A stretch of DNA of 64,000 nucleotides, taken from Epiperipatus broadwayi. Taxonomy: Eukaryota; Onychophora; Udeonychophora; Euonychophora; Peripatidae. The translations under genes and the position numbers were made by a program. The stretch's first letter is position 1. Every line of letters begins with the position of its first letter. Below, one piece after another: positions 22,111 to 33,593 of the stretch. The notes under the pieces were generated by a model. That model ran no database searches. It saw only the letters and a program-made list of their open reading frames with translations, and had not been told where the DNA came from. The stretch spans positions 2,073,001 to 2,137,000 of the forward strand of contig JAQFVV010006294.1 in NCBI GenBank assembly GCA_028023455.1. The letters are read 5' to 3'.

Positions 22111-22837
22111 GAGGCAGAAATAATTTTACATGTGCATAAGTCTTTCTTATTATATAGTTTGAATTATAAATTTTGAAATAAGATTCAGAAATTCGAATTG
22201 GAAAATTGAAACATGCCACACTGTGACTTGATAACAAATTTGTTTTTCATTATATAAATTAAAGTGTGCAGGGGTGGTGTGGAGAAGAGGAGCTAAAGAT
22301 TGGAGGACATGGATTGAACTTGGAGAGACCTTCATCCTGCAGTGGATTGATAATGGTTGTTGATGATATATATATATATATATCACTTACTGACACCAAT
22401 ATGACAAGAACAGGTTAAAGTCATCATATAAATTTGTTGTCTAGAGGGAGAAAATTTAAAGGACCCACTCTTTTAAAAAAAATTATTTGGGAGGAGGGTG
22501 TTGACAGTAGGATTTAAAGAAAATGGATTGAGCTATGAATACACCAATGATTAGGCAAGATTATTATATACATACATGTGCTTGGAAGCAAAATTTTATG
22601 AAAGTCATGAGCAAAAAGAGGAGAGTAAGAAAAGCAATCATGGATTAATAATAAAAATATCCAACAACTCTGTGTTAAAAGGAATCATGGGTAAAACACC
22701 TATTTTATTTATTATATATAAATTATAGGCACTAAGGTGTAGGAAGTAAGTTACAAGTAGTTAAGTGGTAAGGCAGCTAAGATAGTCTGGTTCTTCATTA
22801 GGGAGAGCACAATTTGCCATTATAAAGAAATTACAAA
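22111..22837. other. AT-rich intergenic stretch
   Basis: No gene seen. It contains a short (AT)n run at about 22367-22383. The plus strand becomes increasingly purine-rich towards 22840. Confidence 0.4.
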
Positions 22838-24190
22838 TTAAATTTAATAAAGATAAATCTAGTAAGAGTAAAATTAACTCAGTGGATAGCAGTACACAGG
22901 AGGAGATACTCGGAGCAATGAGTGAAGGAGAAAGAAAAGAGTGAGAAAGAGTTGCAGAGAGAGATCAAGGGTAAGGGAATGATCTCAGGTCAGGGAAAAA
23001 ATATGGGAAGATAGTAGTAACACAGAAAGAGGGGGAAGAAGTGAGTGCCAGCCATTACCCTGAGGGTGCATCTCTTGAGAACCATGCATATATTAAGAAA
23101 CCAAAGAGGGTAACATGAGAAGCAGGAACCAGTAGAGGGCATCATTGGATTATGTTGGCCCTGTTAAAGAATGAAAGAGAGAAGAGAAAGAAAAGATGGA
23201 AAAGAAAGAGAGATAAGAGGAAGGAGATAAGAAAGGAAGAGAAGATGAAGAAAGAAAAAATAAATGAGATGTTGGCTATATGCAGTAGCATAGATCAGAC
23301 TAAAGAAGAGAGGGGAAATGGGGAATTGATTTTAGATCCTAGAAGAGAAAATGGAGAGGTTACATAGATGTACAGACAAAATTTGAGAGACTCTTGGGAG
23401 ATCATAAGAGGAAGACAACTGAGACCCTAAGGACATTGAAAAGGGAAGTTGTATTGGCTAGAAATGTTGGATAAACAAGAAGTGTCCCTACAAGGAGTCA
23501 TAGGGGTTCACAGTGGTTTGGAGGAAGGGAGAAATGCCAGGAAGATCAAGAGGACAACATTAAGGAACTTAGAGTCTCATGCAATACAGGAAAATGGCAG
23601 GGTAGTTGCAAAAAAGAGGGCAGAGATAAAGAAAGACCTTCCCATGTTGAAGGATAGAATAAATAATGTAGAAGTAGTTAATAAAGAAGCCTTGAGTGTG
23701 GGCTATGCCACTATGGATCAGGTCAGGGAGGAAACCTGAAAGGCTAGCAAAGAAGTCATAGTACAAACAGAATTGAAAGGGGTAAATCATAAGAAGAATT
23801 TGGCACCCAGAGTAGATAATCACTTATGGAAAGGTAGTCAGGTATGAAGACTTAAGGATCCAAATGAGAATAATCTCAAAGAGATGGGACTGGTAATATT
23901 GATCTCTATGTGAGAGAATGGTGAACTTGTAAAACTTCCAAACAGGAAGTATGAGTGCCAGAAGGGTTGAGTGAGAGGTCAGTGACAGTCTCACTAGGAA
24001 TAAGTCAGAACATGCAGGCCTGAATTAAATGGTACCTTATAGAGATGGAAGAGAGGAGTAAACAACAGTTGCAAGAAATAGAAGTCAGCCTAAGAAAAAA
24101 AATACAGACAAGTATTTGAGAGATGGAAGAAAGGCTAGACGTCAGTGTTCAGCAGGGTTTCTCAAATCTTGAAACAAAAGATAAACAAAT
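22838..24190 (+). pseudogene. Decayed purine-rich Gag-like region, 5' part
   Basis: The plus strand is strongly purine-rich and encodes Lys/Glu/Arg-rich, helix-prone fragments in changing frames, for example the 71-codon piece at 23152-23367 and the 96-codon piece at 23449-23739. Several frameshifts and stops separate them. A final fragment starting with the ATG at 24123 is open up to the transposon insertion at 24191, and the same frame continues beyond it at 25454. Composition and coiled-coil character resemble the Gag-like parts of elements 1 and 2, but I recognise no conserved domain. No matching pair of LTRs was found. It could also be another low-complexity coding relic. Confidence 0.45.
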
Positions 24191-24192
24191 TA

Positions 24193-25451
24193 CACCTGAT
24201 CTCTTTTTGTGCGGATTTTTTTAATGCGATTTTGAAGTTATGCAATTCATGTTTCTCCTTAATATCTTTTTATGTGGTTTTCTTTTATGCAATAAAGAAG
24301 TTCATATTTTATTTAAACTCGGGATTCCCCCATTTTATATACACGCATTAAATTTTACATACTTTAAATGCCTGTTGGATAAAAGTTTGGCAATAAATTT
24401 GGATACCATAGAAGATTTAGAAAAAGATAATGAACAGAAGTGGAGCCTGTTCATTTTACAGCAAAAATTATTCAAGAAAGTCTTCAACTTTTTAATCAAT
24501 TGGAAAATCATTGTCTTGTTAATGACACAAATTAAAAACTAAATTCCAATGAAAGCTAAATAGTTGTAGGTCTGTGTTATGTATGTGTATGTTTGTATTT
24601 TCTTTGATATAGAGAAACTTTTAGACAGAAAAAAGTTACAAGTAAAAATATTTAAGAACTTTTAATTTCTACTTAAAAAGAATGCATCTTTAAAAGTTTT
24701 TACTTGTAACTTTTTTCTGTCTAAAAGGAAAAAGTTACAAGTAAAAACATTTAAAAACTTTTAATTTCTACTTAAAAAGAATATAACTTTAAAAGTTTTT
24801 AAATATTTTTACTTGTAACTATTTTCTGTCTAAAAGTTTCTCCATGTATATATGTGTATAAAAGAAAATTTAACTGTTAGTCGTTATTAACACACTCGTG
24901 GAAGTGTGTTATATATATATATAGTTGCAGTTGTGGAAGTGCATTCTCTAACAGCTAGACATAGCGGTCTGGATATTGTGAGTTTCATAAACAATTAGTA
25001 AATTTTCGATTACATTGCAACAGAAAATCATTAACACAGCATGAGACTGAAGTTGGTGCTAATTGTATTTCCTCTTGTGATGAATCTGATGTGTTACCAA
25101 TTTACAAATGAACTGCATATTGTCAAATAGCAATAATGATTTAAATATGTATGAAAAAATGTAAAATAAATTACACAAAAACATTGTTTTGAATAAAATT
25201 AAATAGTTAATAAAAAAAAAGTATGTCTTGTATCAATTTTTTTCAAATATTTGAAATTTTTTATGAGTCATACTTTATTTCCTTATTTTTCTTACATGAA
25301 TTTTAAAGTAATTTTACCTTGTTGCTTTGCTTTTATGCAATTTTGGAATGTATCCCACATTTTTCAAGGTAAATTAAGTCTATTTTTGTGCGATTTTTTT
25401 AATGCAGGTTTTCTATGAAACCTATCTACCACATAAAAAGAGACCCAGGTG
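24193..25451. mobile_element. TA-flanked DNA transposon, non-autonomous (Tc1/mariner-pogo type)
   Basis: Ends CACCTGATCTCTTTTTGTG and, on the opposite strand, CACCTGGGTCTCTTTTTATG form terminal inverted repeats of about 22 bp. Both ends are flanked by TA (24191-24192 and 25452-25453). Removing the element plus one TA restores an open frame in the surrounding Gag-like sequence, which confirms the insertion. It is 1,259 bp with no transposase ORF; the 100-codon ORF at 24240-24542 has no recognisable domain. TA targets and TTTTTRTGYGR-like ends suit the Tc1/mariner/pogo superfamily. A tandem fold-back lies inside. Confidence 0.75.
24613..24841. repeat. Nested double hairpin inside the TA transposon
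   Basis: AGAAACTTTTAGACAG at the left pairs with CTGTCTAAAAGTTTCT at the right. The interior consists of two successive similar hairpins, meeting near 24725, both built on 'aaaagttacaagtaaaaa' and its complement. A palindrome of about 115 bp has therefore been duplicated head to tail, so the sequence can fold as two small hairpins or one large one. Confidence 0.75.
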
Positions 25452-25453
25452 TA

Positions 25454-26000
25454 TCTTAGAAATGAGACAAGACTTGGAAAATAACATAAAGCAGGAGATG
25501 TTTGAAGTAGAGATTAGGAATAGATGTTACCTTGGCAAGATGAGGTTAGGGACTGAACCATGGTAAAATGATGAAGCTGAAAAGGGAAAATCGAACCAAG
25601 TATGGGAAACCTAGAAGACAAGTATATCAAAAGGATCAAAAACCTGGAAAGTAGAATAAGGTGGATATAGTAGAGATGGAAAGGGAATTCTGAAGGATGA
25701 AAAAAGGAGCAAGAAACTCTTGGAGAAGCAAAGAAAGAAAATAATAAATAAAGGAAAAACCGGTGCCTCAGAATGAAAGGATGGAGAAGAGCTTAAGAGT
25801 TTAATTGGAGATAGTGGGTAGAGGAGAATGTGAGCAGAAGAAAAGGGGAAAAAGGGGTCTAGGTTTTAAAAACAGGAGTGTGATATTTGGAATTGAAAAT
25901 GAAAAAAATGTATATCGGAGAACCAGGGTCCGGGGGTAAGGGAACCTAAGCCCCAAGAATTGGAAAGAACAAAAACCCCAGATTCTACTTAAGCTAGAGA
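25454..26000 (+). pseudogene. Decayed purine-rich Gag-like region, 3' part
   Basis: Continues the frame broken by the transposon for about 36 codons (LEMRQDLENN...), then meets TAA at 25563-25565. Further purine-rich fragments follow, with stops. EMRQ followed by a helical Met-containing run echoes the EMRQGYKMMM of the element 2 ORF, which suggests an old relative. The region 25840-25990 encodes basic fragments but I recognise no domain. Confidence 0.4.
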
Positions 26001-27833
26001 TTAATCTAGGGTCTATTTCCTTTCCCAGTATAAAATAAACATATATAGGTAGCTTTAGATTTATGTCATATTTTATACTTATAAATTTGTTTTTGTGGTA
26101 GTGAAATAATTTAGTTTTAGTTAAAGTTAATCCTCTTTTGTATGTGTTTATCTTGATAATTCTATGCATGGAATACATAAAATCCAAAAGATGGAGTAGT
26201 GAAGGTTCAACGATCTCAAAGCAAGATTGTAAATTTAAAAAAAATCATGATTGTTTATTCGAAATTGTAAGTAAATTCACTTTTTGTTTTTTTTTCCCAT
26301 GACTTTAGTGATGTGAAACAGTTATGATTTATCTATCATCCAGTTTTACCTACTAGGTTTCATAGTAGTATATTTTCTAAATTTAAACCCACCTAAATTC
26401 ACATATGTTAGTTAAATTCATCTTAAAATACTATATAATAAGCTCTATTAATGAGTATGTGCATATATTTATATTGCGTGTTTTAGCTAACAATATCTAT
26501 GTGGATAATTATAAACATATATGCAGTTCTAATTTTAAATTAATAAGTTAAAGTAATTTGTGTAAACGTCATTGTATGTGTAGAAATGCACCTATGTATA
26601 TATGCAATGGAAAAATTTTGTATAAATTTGCTGGTATTCGCATATAAAATCTCAAATTCAGAGGTGACAGTGTTAAACATATAACAGAATGTTTACAGAA
26701 CTTACATCTCTTTTTTAAAAAAAGGTTTATTTTTTGAAAATCATTCTGACTCTCACCTGGAAATTAAAAGCAGAAACTTTAAAAATAAATTTTAAAAATA
26801 AACTGAAAACAAAGACAAAATCATTGCCCCAGCACTATTTTGTCAATTATTTATCTGGAGCTTTTGTCTTTACTAAGAGTTAATATAGCAGTGTTTAAAT
26901 TTAAGATTTAAAATTGTAAACAAGTTATGGCTTATGCAGAAAGGGGGGATGAGTTTATATAAAAACCTCCTGTTTTTTTTACTAAGGTTGACTTTCTAAT
27001 ATTAAGAATGTGTTGCAGCCAGAGGTTATGCCCAAATTTACTGAGAACTAGTGGCTAGAAGGCATATAGTTGCCATCTTTCTTATGGAGAGACTGGTCTA
27101 TGGAAATAGAAAGACTCAGGAGCAGCCTACTGAGAAGTCACCAAGAATGAAATAGCCTGACAGTGAATGTTAGTCCCATGCCATGCAAGTCAACTTAGCA
27201 AGAAGTTGATTGGTAATAAATTCTTCTGCAGAACTCTTAAACTAAATCTTAATAAATCTTATAAGCTAGCTATATTATAAATGTGTGCACATTGTTACTT
27301 AAATTATTCTTAGCAAATAAACTCTGTATTAAACTGTAAATTAATAATGAAATTTCTAATGTAATTCTTTTAATAATAATAATAGTATTGTAAAATCTCG
27401 CCTAATTCCTAAATTCAATTTTTTTTTAATTTAAACATTAAAGTAATAATATTCTGTAGATATAATAACTCTACAAGTTATTATTAATCTCTTAAATCTG
27501 CGGATATGCCTTTATTATTTTATCTTATTGTTTATTGATTATGCTATGCTTTCACAAGAGCAAAAATTGCTATTAATATTATTAGTAGAGAAACGATTAG
27601 ATGCTCTCATGTAATTCATATATTGCTCTTGGGCACACATATCAATCTCTTTTCTAGAAACCTATTTTATATGTTAATTAAGCTAATATTTTGCTTAATA
27701 GGCAGGTTTACATGTTTTAATAATCAGTTAAATAAATATAAGGGTGATCTTATATAGAGCATATTATAAGTAAATGATTAAGTCCAAGATATGCTTTAAC
27801 CCTCCTTAAATATAGTATAAACTATACAGATAA
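26001..27833. other. Intergenic stretch with weak promoter-like features
   Basis: No gene seen. AGAAAGGGGGGATGAG (26938-26953) followed by TTTATATAAAAACC could be a polypurine tract next to an LTR start, or a TATA element, but no partner repeat was found. 27000-27240 is less AT-rich and unrecognised. Confidence 0.3.
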
Positions 27834-28423
27834 CTCTATAAACTAGATTATTTTAAGTACTCCTTTCTTAGCACAATTTTATAGATGCTATTTTATGAAC
27901 TGGTGAGAAGTGATTTCGCTGTTTGAAACTATAGCTTAAAGTATAGTAATTTTAATAATTTGTTCCTATAGTTAGCATTGCAAATATATCTCTAGGAAGC
28001 ATATCTGTGCATTATGCCTTGCTATACATGTTATTGTAAAATGGCTTCTGATTTAAGGTTATTCCATTCTTCTAGTTCAGACAGCTCTTTTATGTAGAAC
28101 TGGAACCCAAGGGCCCGGATGACATACAAGCTGTACCAATCATCCAACCTAAGCTTTGTTATATAAATAATCAAATTGTGCAGTCAATGAGAATTGATTA
28201 CCCAGTAATGAATCCCATGATTAACAACACATTTGAGGCACATTACTTCTGTTAGTTAATGTAGCGCCATAGTATCGGAAGTACACTGCAAATCTCCTGT
28301 TCATCCCACAATGATATTAGTAGTTTAGCATTGATATGAACTCTGAATCTGGTTATATAGGATATTATCTGAATAGAGAACACGTTATAATTCAGTATGT
28401 ATTGATGCTGAATATATATATAT
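27834..28423. repeat. Dispersed repeat unit, left half, copy B
   Basis: Homologous to 1-561, including 'tttatgtagaactggaac' and the ending 'tgctg' plus AT tract. The AT tract is again the site of an insertion, here 28424-30100. Confidence 0.8.
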
Positions 28424-30100
28424 TGTAACAGGCACATATGCCGTTACATTTTTTTTTTTTTATTAAACATGAAATCAAAATATAAAGTTCGCAAATAAAA
28501 ATTTGTTTTAAAAAAAAAAAAAAATGAAATTTAAAAGTCATCTAAACTTTATAATATATATAAAATCGCACAGATGAGAAATTAAAAAAGAAACTTTATT
28601 AAAAAAAAAAAGAAAAAGTTTTAAAACTAAATTTTCAACAAAAACTTAAAAAGATTTAGAGATAAAAATATATCTTTGGGTTTGGAAAACAAATTAATTA
28701 ATCATAAAATGGAAATGATTGTTTTAATTAGTTAAATGTAAACTAGCCCTTGGGCATTTAAAATGTATAAGTAAAGGCCAGATAGGAGAGAAAAACAATG
28801 GGATCAGAATGGCCAATAAAAGAAATCACTCGTGGAATCGGACCTCAGCTAATAGACCATCATCATCATCATGATGTAATGTCCACTGGATCTGAAAGTC
28901 TACTATAAAAAGTGAGTGAAGAAAGAGCTGGGAGAGATGTGTGATAGCAGTGGTGATATGTGTTAGTGCAGAGTTGAAGGAGAAGGGATTGAAAAGATGC
29001 AATCTTCAATCCCTTCACTTCTGCTAAAAGGGAAAGAGAAATGACCAATCATTTCTACATTGAGGACCAGCTAAAGTAAAAGACCTCCGGATGAATCAAT
29101 AAAACGGCCAACAGCATACCGGTCTCCCCAGGATGTCAAGACAATTAACACTGGAACCCAAATGGCAACGGTTTAAAGATGAACTTTTCTAAACGTAAGA
29201 AATATATAATTAATGAACATTTCTAAACAAAAAGAACTCTAAATGCTAAACTTTTCAATATTCTAAATAAAAGAATTTTCTATCTGATTAAATTATTTAT
29301 TATTTTATTGAATGTATTTTTTTTTTAAATCATTTCCATTTTTATTTTTTTTATATTTATTAATATTGTATATATAGTTTAAATTCATTAAATTTAAGTT
29401 GGGCATAGATGCTTGCATAGATTCGTTGGCGTTTAATTATGTTTTGTTTTCATATTTGATTGGGATATATAGACATTCGGTAAATAATGATATCTTACGT
29501 TGAATATCTAAAATGTATTTATTCGGATGTCTTTTTAGTTATTGGTGTCAATGCGGCATCTTATGATGAATGCCATTGGGTTTCTCCTGAATTCCCTCTG
29601 CAATTACATCAATGACTTTATATTTTGATCATTTATGTTTATTATGAAGTGTTTTTGAGTGTGTAATCTATGTAATCGATCTATGCTCAACATTAAAAAA
29701 AAAAAAATTATAAAATTCATCTGTGCGAACTTATAATAGCTTATAAAAGTTAAAATGTAAAATCAAATTCTAAAATCAAGTTAAAATCCAAAGTAAAAGT
29801 TATTCTAAAATAATTTTAAATCTTATATATGTGTAAATAAATGTTTGTGTGTTAATTACTGGCAGTGGCTTATTTTATTCTTTTTTTTTAAATATTCTTA
29901 GATAAGAATTTATTATAAAATATAAATCTTTGCTATTCCACTGAGCTAGTGACAATGGGATAACAGTCGAAATAAAATATATATAAAATATTTTTTTCTT
30001 AACTTACGTATCTGCCTACTATATAGATTTTCTAGGTTCAAATGCCTAGTGGTGCCCTGTAGTGCAGATACATTAAGAGTCATCTATTCGGACCATTATA
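28424..30100 (+). mobile_element. LTR-like insert (possible solo LTR) in the AT tract of copy B
   Basis: It starts TGTAACAGGCACATATGCCG, itself an imperfect inverted repeat ending GTTACA, and ends just before the AT tract that opens the right half of the unit. The internal order resembles the element 2 LTR. A TATA-like CTATAAAA lies near 28903, followed by a GC-richer exon-like block. AATAAA (29098-29103) sits between AGACCtcCGG and CCGGTCT, which can form a hairpin, and a donor-like AAAC|GTAAGA lies at about 29194. AT-rich sequence fills the remainder. The end is not CA. The last 170 bp include a B-box-like GGTTCAAATGCC (30035-30046), so a SINE may form the tail. A solo LTR is the best reading but is not proven. 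Confidence 0.45.
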
Positions 30101-30713
30101 ATATATATATATTAGCTGATCACTCTCATATGTTAACTAGCAAACTACAGATATGGCATAGCATATGTCAGGCATATTTTAACCATAGATAAACTGTAAT
30201 TATTCTCTGTAGCATAAAGTACAAATAATGATGGGACCCTGTCCCAACCTACTCATCATGATGCATCTGCGAGTGTAATCTAATGTACTATTGCTATATT
30301 ATTACTAATTTCTCTAAATAAACACATATCTAAATATATTCATGTTTAGTATATTATTCAAAGCTCATTTCTATTCAATTAATCCTTTCTAAATTATCAT
30401 GTTTAGTTAAGTTAGAATATATTCAAGTGTCTAACAGCCATAGGTGTGTGTGTCTATTCAGTTAATTGTCCTGGGTTATTCATAATTCCCCCAAGTCTTG
30501 TGCTCCATTTTTTGCTACTGCAGGCAAGTGAATTAAAGAAGTACGAGTGTAATCTCATATATGTCATTCATAAGGTGTTAAATCACAGAGCATTGGTGAA
30601 GGAACTGATGTGTGATTTCATTTGAGGTCTCAACCCCTCATCTAGATCAGCCTTGGAGCAATTTGCCAAAACTCTGAATTTTGTTGCATGAATGTATAAA
30701 TATGACCATTACA
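30101..30713. repeat. Dispersed repeat unit, right half, copy B
   Basis: Homologous to 21354-21945 throughout, ending at the same 'atgaccattaca'. Confidence 0.8.
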
Positions 30714-31320
30714 ATATATAATTTAAATATGAATGATGTAAATCTAAAATCAAGTTAAAATAAAGGTAAGGTTAACATTAAAATTAACAGTAACTCAAGG
30801 TGTGTGTGTCGCATATCAGGTTGGTCCAGAAGTGAAGGAACGATCCCTCATAGATAAGTATGGTGACAGCACTTTCATTTCTGATGGCTATGGTAGTGTT
30901 TCATAGCCTTTTCTTATTCAAACATACCTTTTCTTGGCAGTCATTCATATCAGATAGCAGGCATCAATCAGAATTTTCTCTAGGTTCTCTGGCTGGATTA
31001 CATTGTCACAACTCTGGTCAGATGATGAATAGGAGAGTGGCGACAAGGGCTCTATTCATGCATATTGATAGCATAGTACATTTCTAGATGTTCTTATAAA
31101 GATGAAAGACAATGGTTTAATATACAATGTGATGAGATACTATCTTCAAGAGCCACAGCAAGAGACTTCTTTCAGCAAGACAATATTTTCTTCAGCAAGA
31201 ACCCTTTCATCAAACGATTTCTTCAGCTGGAGAGAAAGATTTTTCAGCAAGGGCAAGAGAGTGAACAAGAGACAACTCATCTATACTCTTTTTTAATTGC
31301 TTTAGCATTCCATTTGCGAA
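30714..31320. other. Unrecognised block with elevated GC and CAGCAAGA repeats
   Basis: 30780-31290 is clearly less AT-rich than its surroundings. 31165-31255 contains four copies of a motif like TTTCTTCAGCAAGA at uneven spacing. Two small ORFs (75 and 64 codons) lie here, but nothing supports coding. It could be part of another LTR or a leader exon. Confidence 0.35.
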
Positions 31321-32127
31321 TTAGTGGTTATCAATGCCTCATTGTTTTGTTTCCCCCTGATATCTTACATTTTTGTTGGTATTGTTATACCGACAATTTA
31401 CATTTTAGCTGATTCTATTTGAATGGATTTTTTTTTCTTTTTTACCTACTAAATTCCCACTTTAATGAATTTTATATATTAGAAATTTACATTCTTAAGC
31501 TAAATTTTTTCATTCCGATTGATTTACAGATTAAATTTCTTTCTTAATGGATTTTGTACATTATGAATTTACTTCTTTTTTTTCAGAAAAGGAATTTACA
31601 TTTTATTTGTCAATACAATCTCTTTATTTATACAGCTAAAATCATGGTTTACACAAATATATTTTAATAGAAATAAAAATAATAATTTAAACTTTTCGTT
31701 CTTTTCTTTCATTGCTCTTTTTTTTATCCATTTTAGTTTACGATTTATTTCCTATCATAACTACTTATATGTTTATTATCATTGCGTTTAAGGCACCTTC
31801 ACTGTGTTTGGACTTATGGTCTTTGGCTAGTCCATAGTAAATGGTGAAGCTAGCATATATATATATGACTGTATATATGCACAGCTTTAATATATAATAT
31901 TAATTAATGGGTATCAAGAATAGATAATATCACGGTCATGGATTTTTTTCCCTCTCATTTAATCCAAAAACAAAGCAAAGATGATTTTATATCATAATAA
32001 AGATTGAATAAATTATAGCTTTCATCAAACACATACAATATAATGCACATATAATTGTAAACTTAACATATATGAACAAGCTTTTTTAGCATTCTATTTA
32101 ATCATATTTGATTGTTAATATCCCTGC
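31321..32127. other. AT-rich intergenic stretch
   Basis: No gene seen. A small inverted repeat, TTGTTGGTAT/ATACCGACAA, lies at 31372-31396. Confidence 0.35.
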
Positions 32128-32225
32128 AAGGTTTGGTGCAGTTGGTAAAGCATCTGATGTGATATCAGTAGGTCCCATGATCGGATGAACTCTCGAGCAA
32201 TAAAATCGTTACCTTTATATATATA
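32128..32225 (+). repeat. tRNA-derived SINE-like element
   Basis: GGTTTGGTGCAGTTGGTAAA, then GCATCTGATG, has the form of a tRNA 5' half with a Pol III A box (TGGTGCAGTTGG). A region where a B box is expected (GATCGGATGAACTC) is degenerate. The element ends in CGTTACC and a TTTATATATATAT tail. It is not a functional tRNA, because no acceptor stem closes. Confidence 0.5.
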
Positions 32226-33261
32226 TTTATTTAGAAAAATAAAAATTAATTAAATTTGAAATGGAATTTTTTTTTAATGACGATTTTAAAATCAATATTT
32301 ATAGCTCATTATATTAAATTATGATAGCAAACTTATTACTATTTAATTCAACAATAGAAACCATTTTTTATCTTTATTCCGTGACTAGAAATTATAATAA
32401 AAAAGCCCACAATAACAAAAAAAAAAATATTAAAATTTAAACCCTTCAAGTTATAAATATTGAATTATAAATTGGAATAATTATTTTTAAATTTATACTT
32501 TACAATAATTTACATTTTTTAAATCGTAGGCGTGTTTCTGTTGCTTATTTGATCCATGTTTGAATAAGCGTTGGATAATAAATTTATTGTAAATATAAAA
32601 ATTTGCAATATTTTTTGTTAAAAATAACTGAATAGCTTTATTACTTGGAAGTTCATAAAAAGATTGATCACTAAAATGATAAAAAGGACTTGTGATTTAT
32701 TGACCATGAATTCCAGAATCCGCCATTATATCAAATTATGTTTAGCACAAAGTATATATAAAACTGTTTGCATTCCAGAAGTAAATTGGGGGAAAAAAAC
32801 TTCATGATACACCCCCCCCCCCCACTCATTTTTGCCTATGTGTTAAATTTTAAAATATTTAGGAAAAACTATTGCATATTTATTTATTGAAGTTATTTAA
32901 TAATACTGATTAGGGGAAATCCGAATATTACCTTAAGTTTTAATGTTTTTGTTTTAGCATATTTACAGAATTGCTAAACACATTCAAAAAAAAAATAGTT
33001 ACAGTATTGATATTAAAACATTTTATGATGAGTGGTAGAAAGTCAGCAATAATGTTTGTCTAATATTTCACATTTGGATTTCAAAATTTTAATAGTGAAG
33101 TTTTACGGATTTAAAAGAATGAAATCTTGGAATATACCATTTGTAATACTATGTTTGCATGCCAGTTTGAATAATATTTTGGGGAACCATTAAATACTTA
33201 TTACGAAGATTATTTTGTATGTTAAGTAGAAAAACTTAAAATAGTATTAGTAATATTAATG
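32226..33261. other. AT-rich intergenic stretch with C run
   Basis: No gene seen. A run of about 14 consecutive C residues near 32811-32823 stands out. Confidence 0.35.
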
Positions 33262-33593
33262 TTAAACCATTAAACATCACATGATCATCATTCTTTATGC
33301 TTACACAAAACACCAAAAAGTGTATAAGCTAATGAGATTAAATTGAAAACATTCTGTTTTTATTTTGGACGCAAACTTTATAGTTAGCTAATAAAGTAAA
33401 AGGTGACTACTAGAGATCTAGGTGCAGTACTCTCAGATCAAAAGCTCCTCACTGAAGAAAGTAACAAGCTAGAAACTAGTCTGGTGATATTTGATAAGAT
33501 AAGGATTCTATGCACAAACCTTCCTGCATCCATTGATTACTCTGGCTTGCACTGAGTGGCACTACTGTATGGAGAGTTTTGCCTCTGTGTAAT
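33262..33593 (+). repeat. Three-copy dispersed repeat, copy a
   Basis: Shares GAGATCTAGGTGCAGTRCTC, then agatcaaaagctcctcactga, gaaactagtctgg, tgattactctgg and the end ggagagttttgcctctgtgtaat with copies at 38280-38590 and 40335-40670. It also shares an upstream stretch (gtataagctaatgag...attgaaaacat) with copy b. Confidence 0.7.

Noticed and set aside
25801-26187. 128-codon minus ORF, rich in Phe, Leu, Pro and Ser
   Set aside because: Complement of the purine-rich Gag-like relic; composition fully explains it.
32128-32225. Possible functional tRNA gene
   Set aside because: Only the 5' half and A box fit; no closed acceptor stem or good B box, and it has a SINE-like tail.
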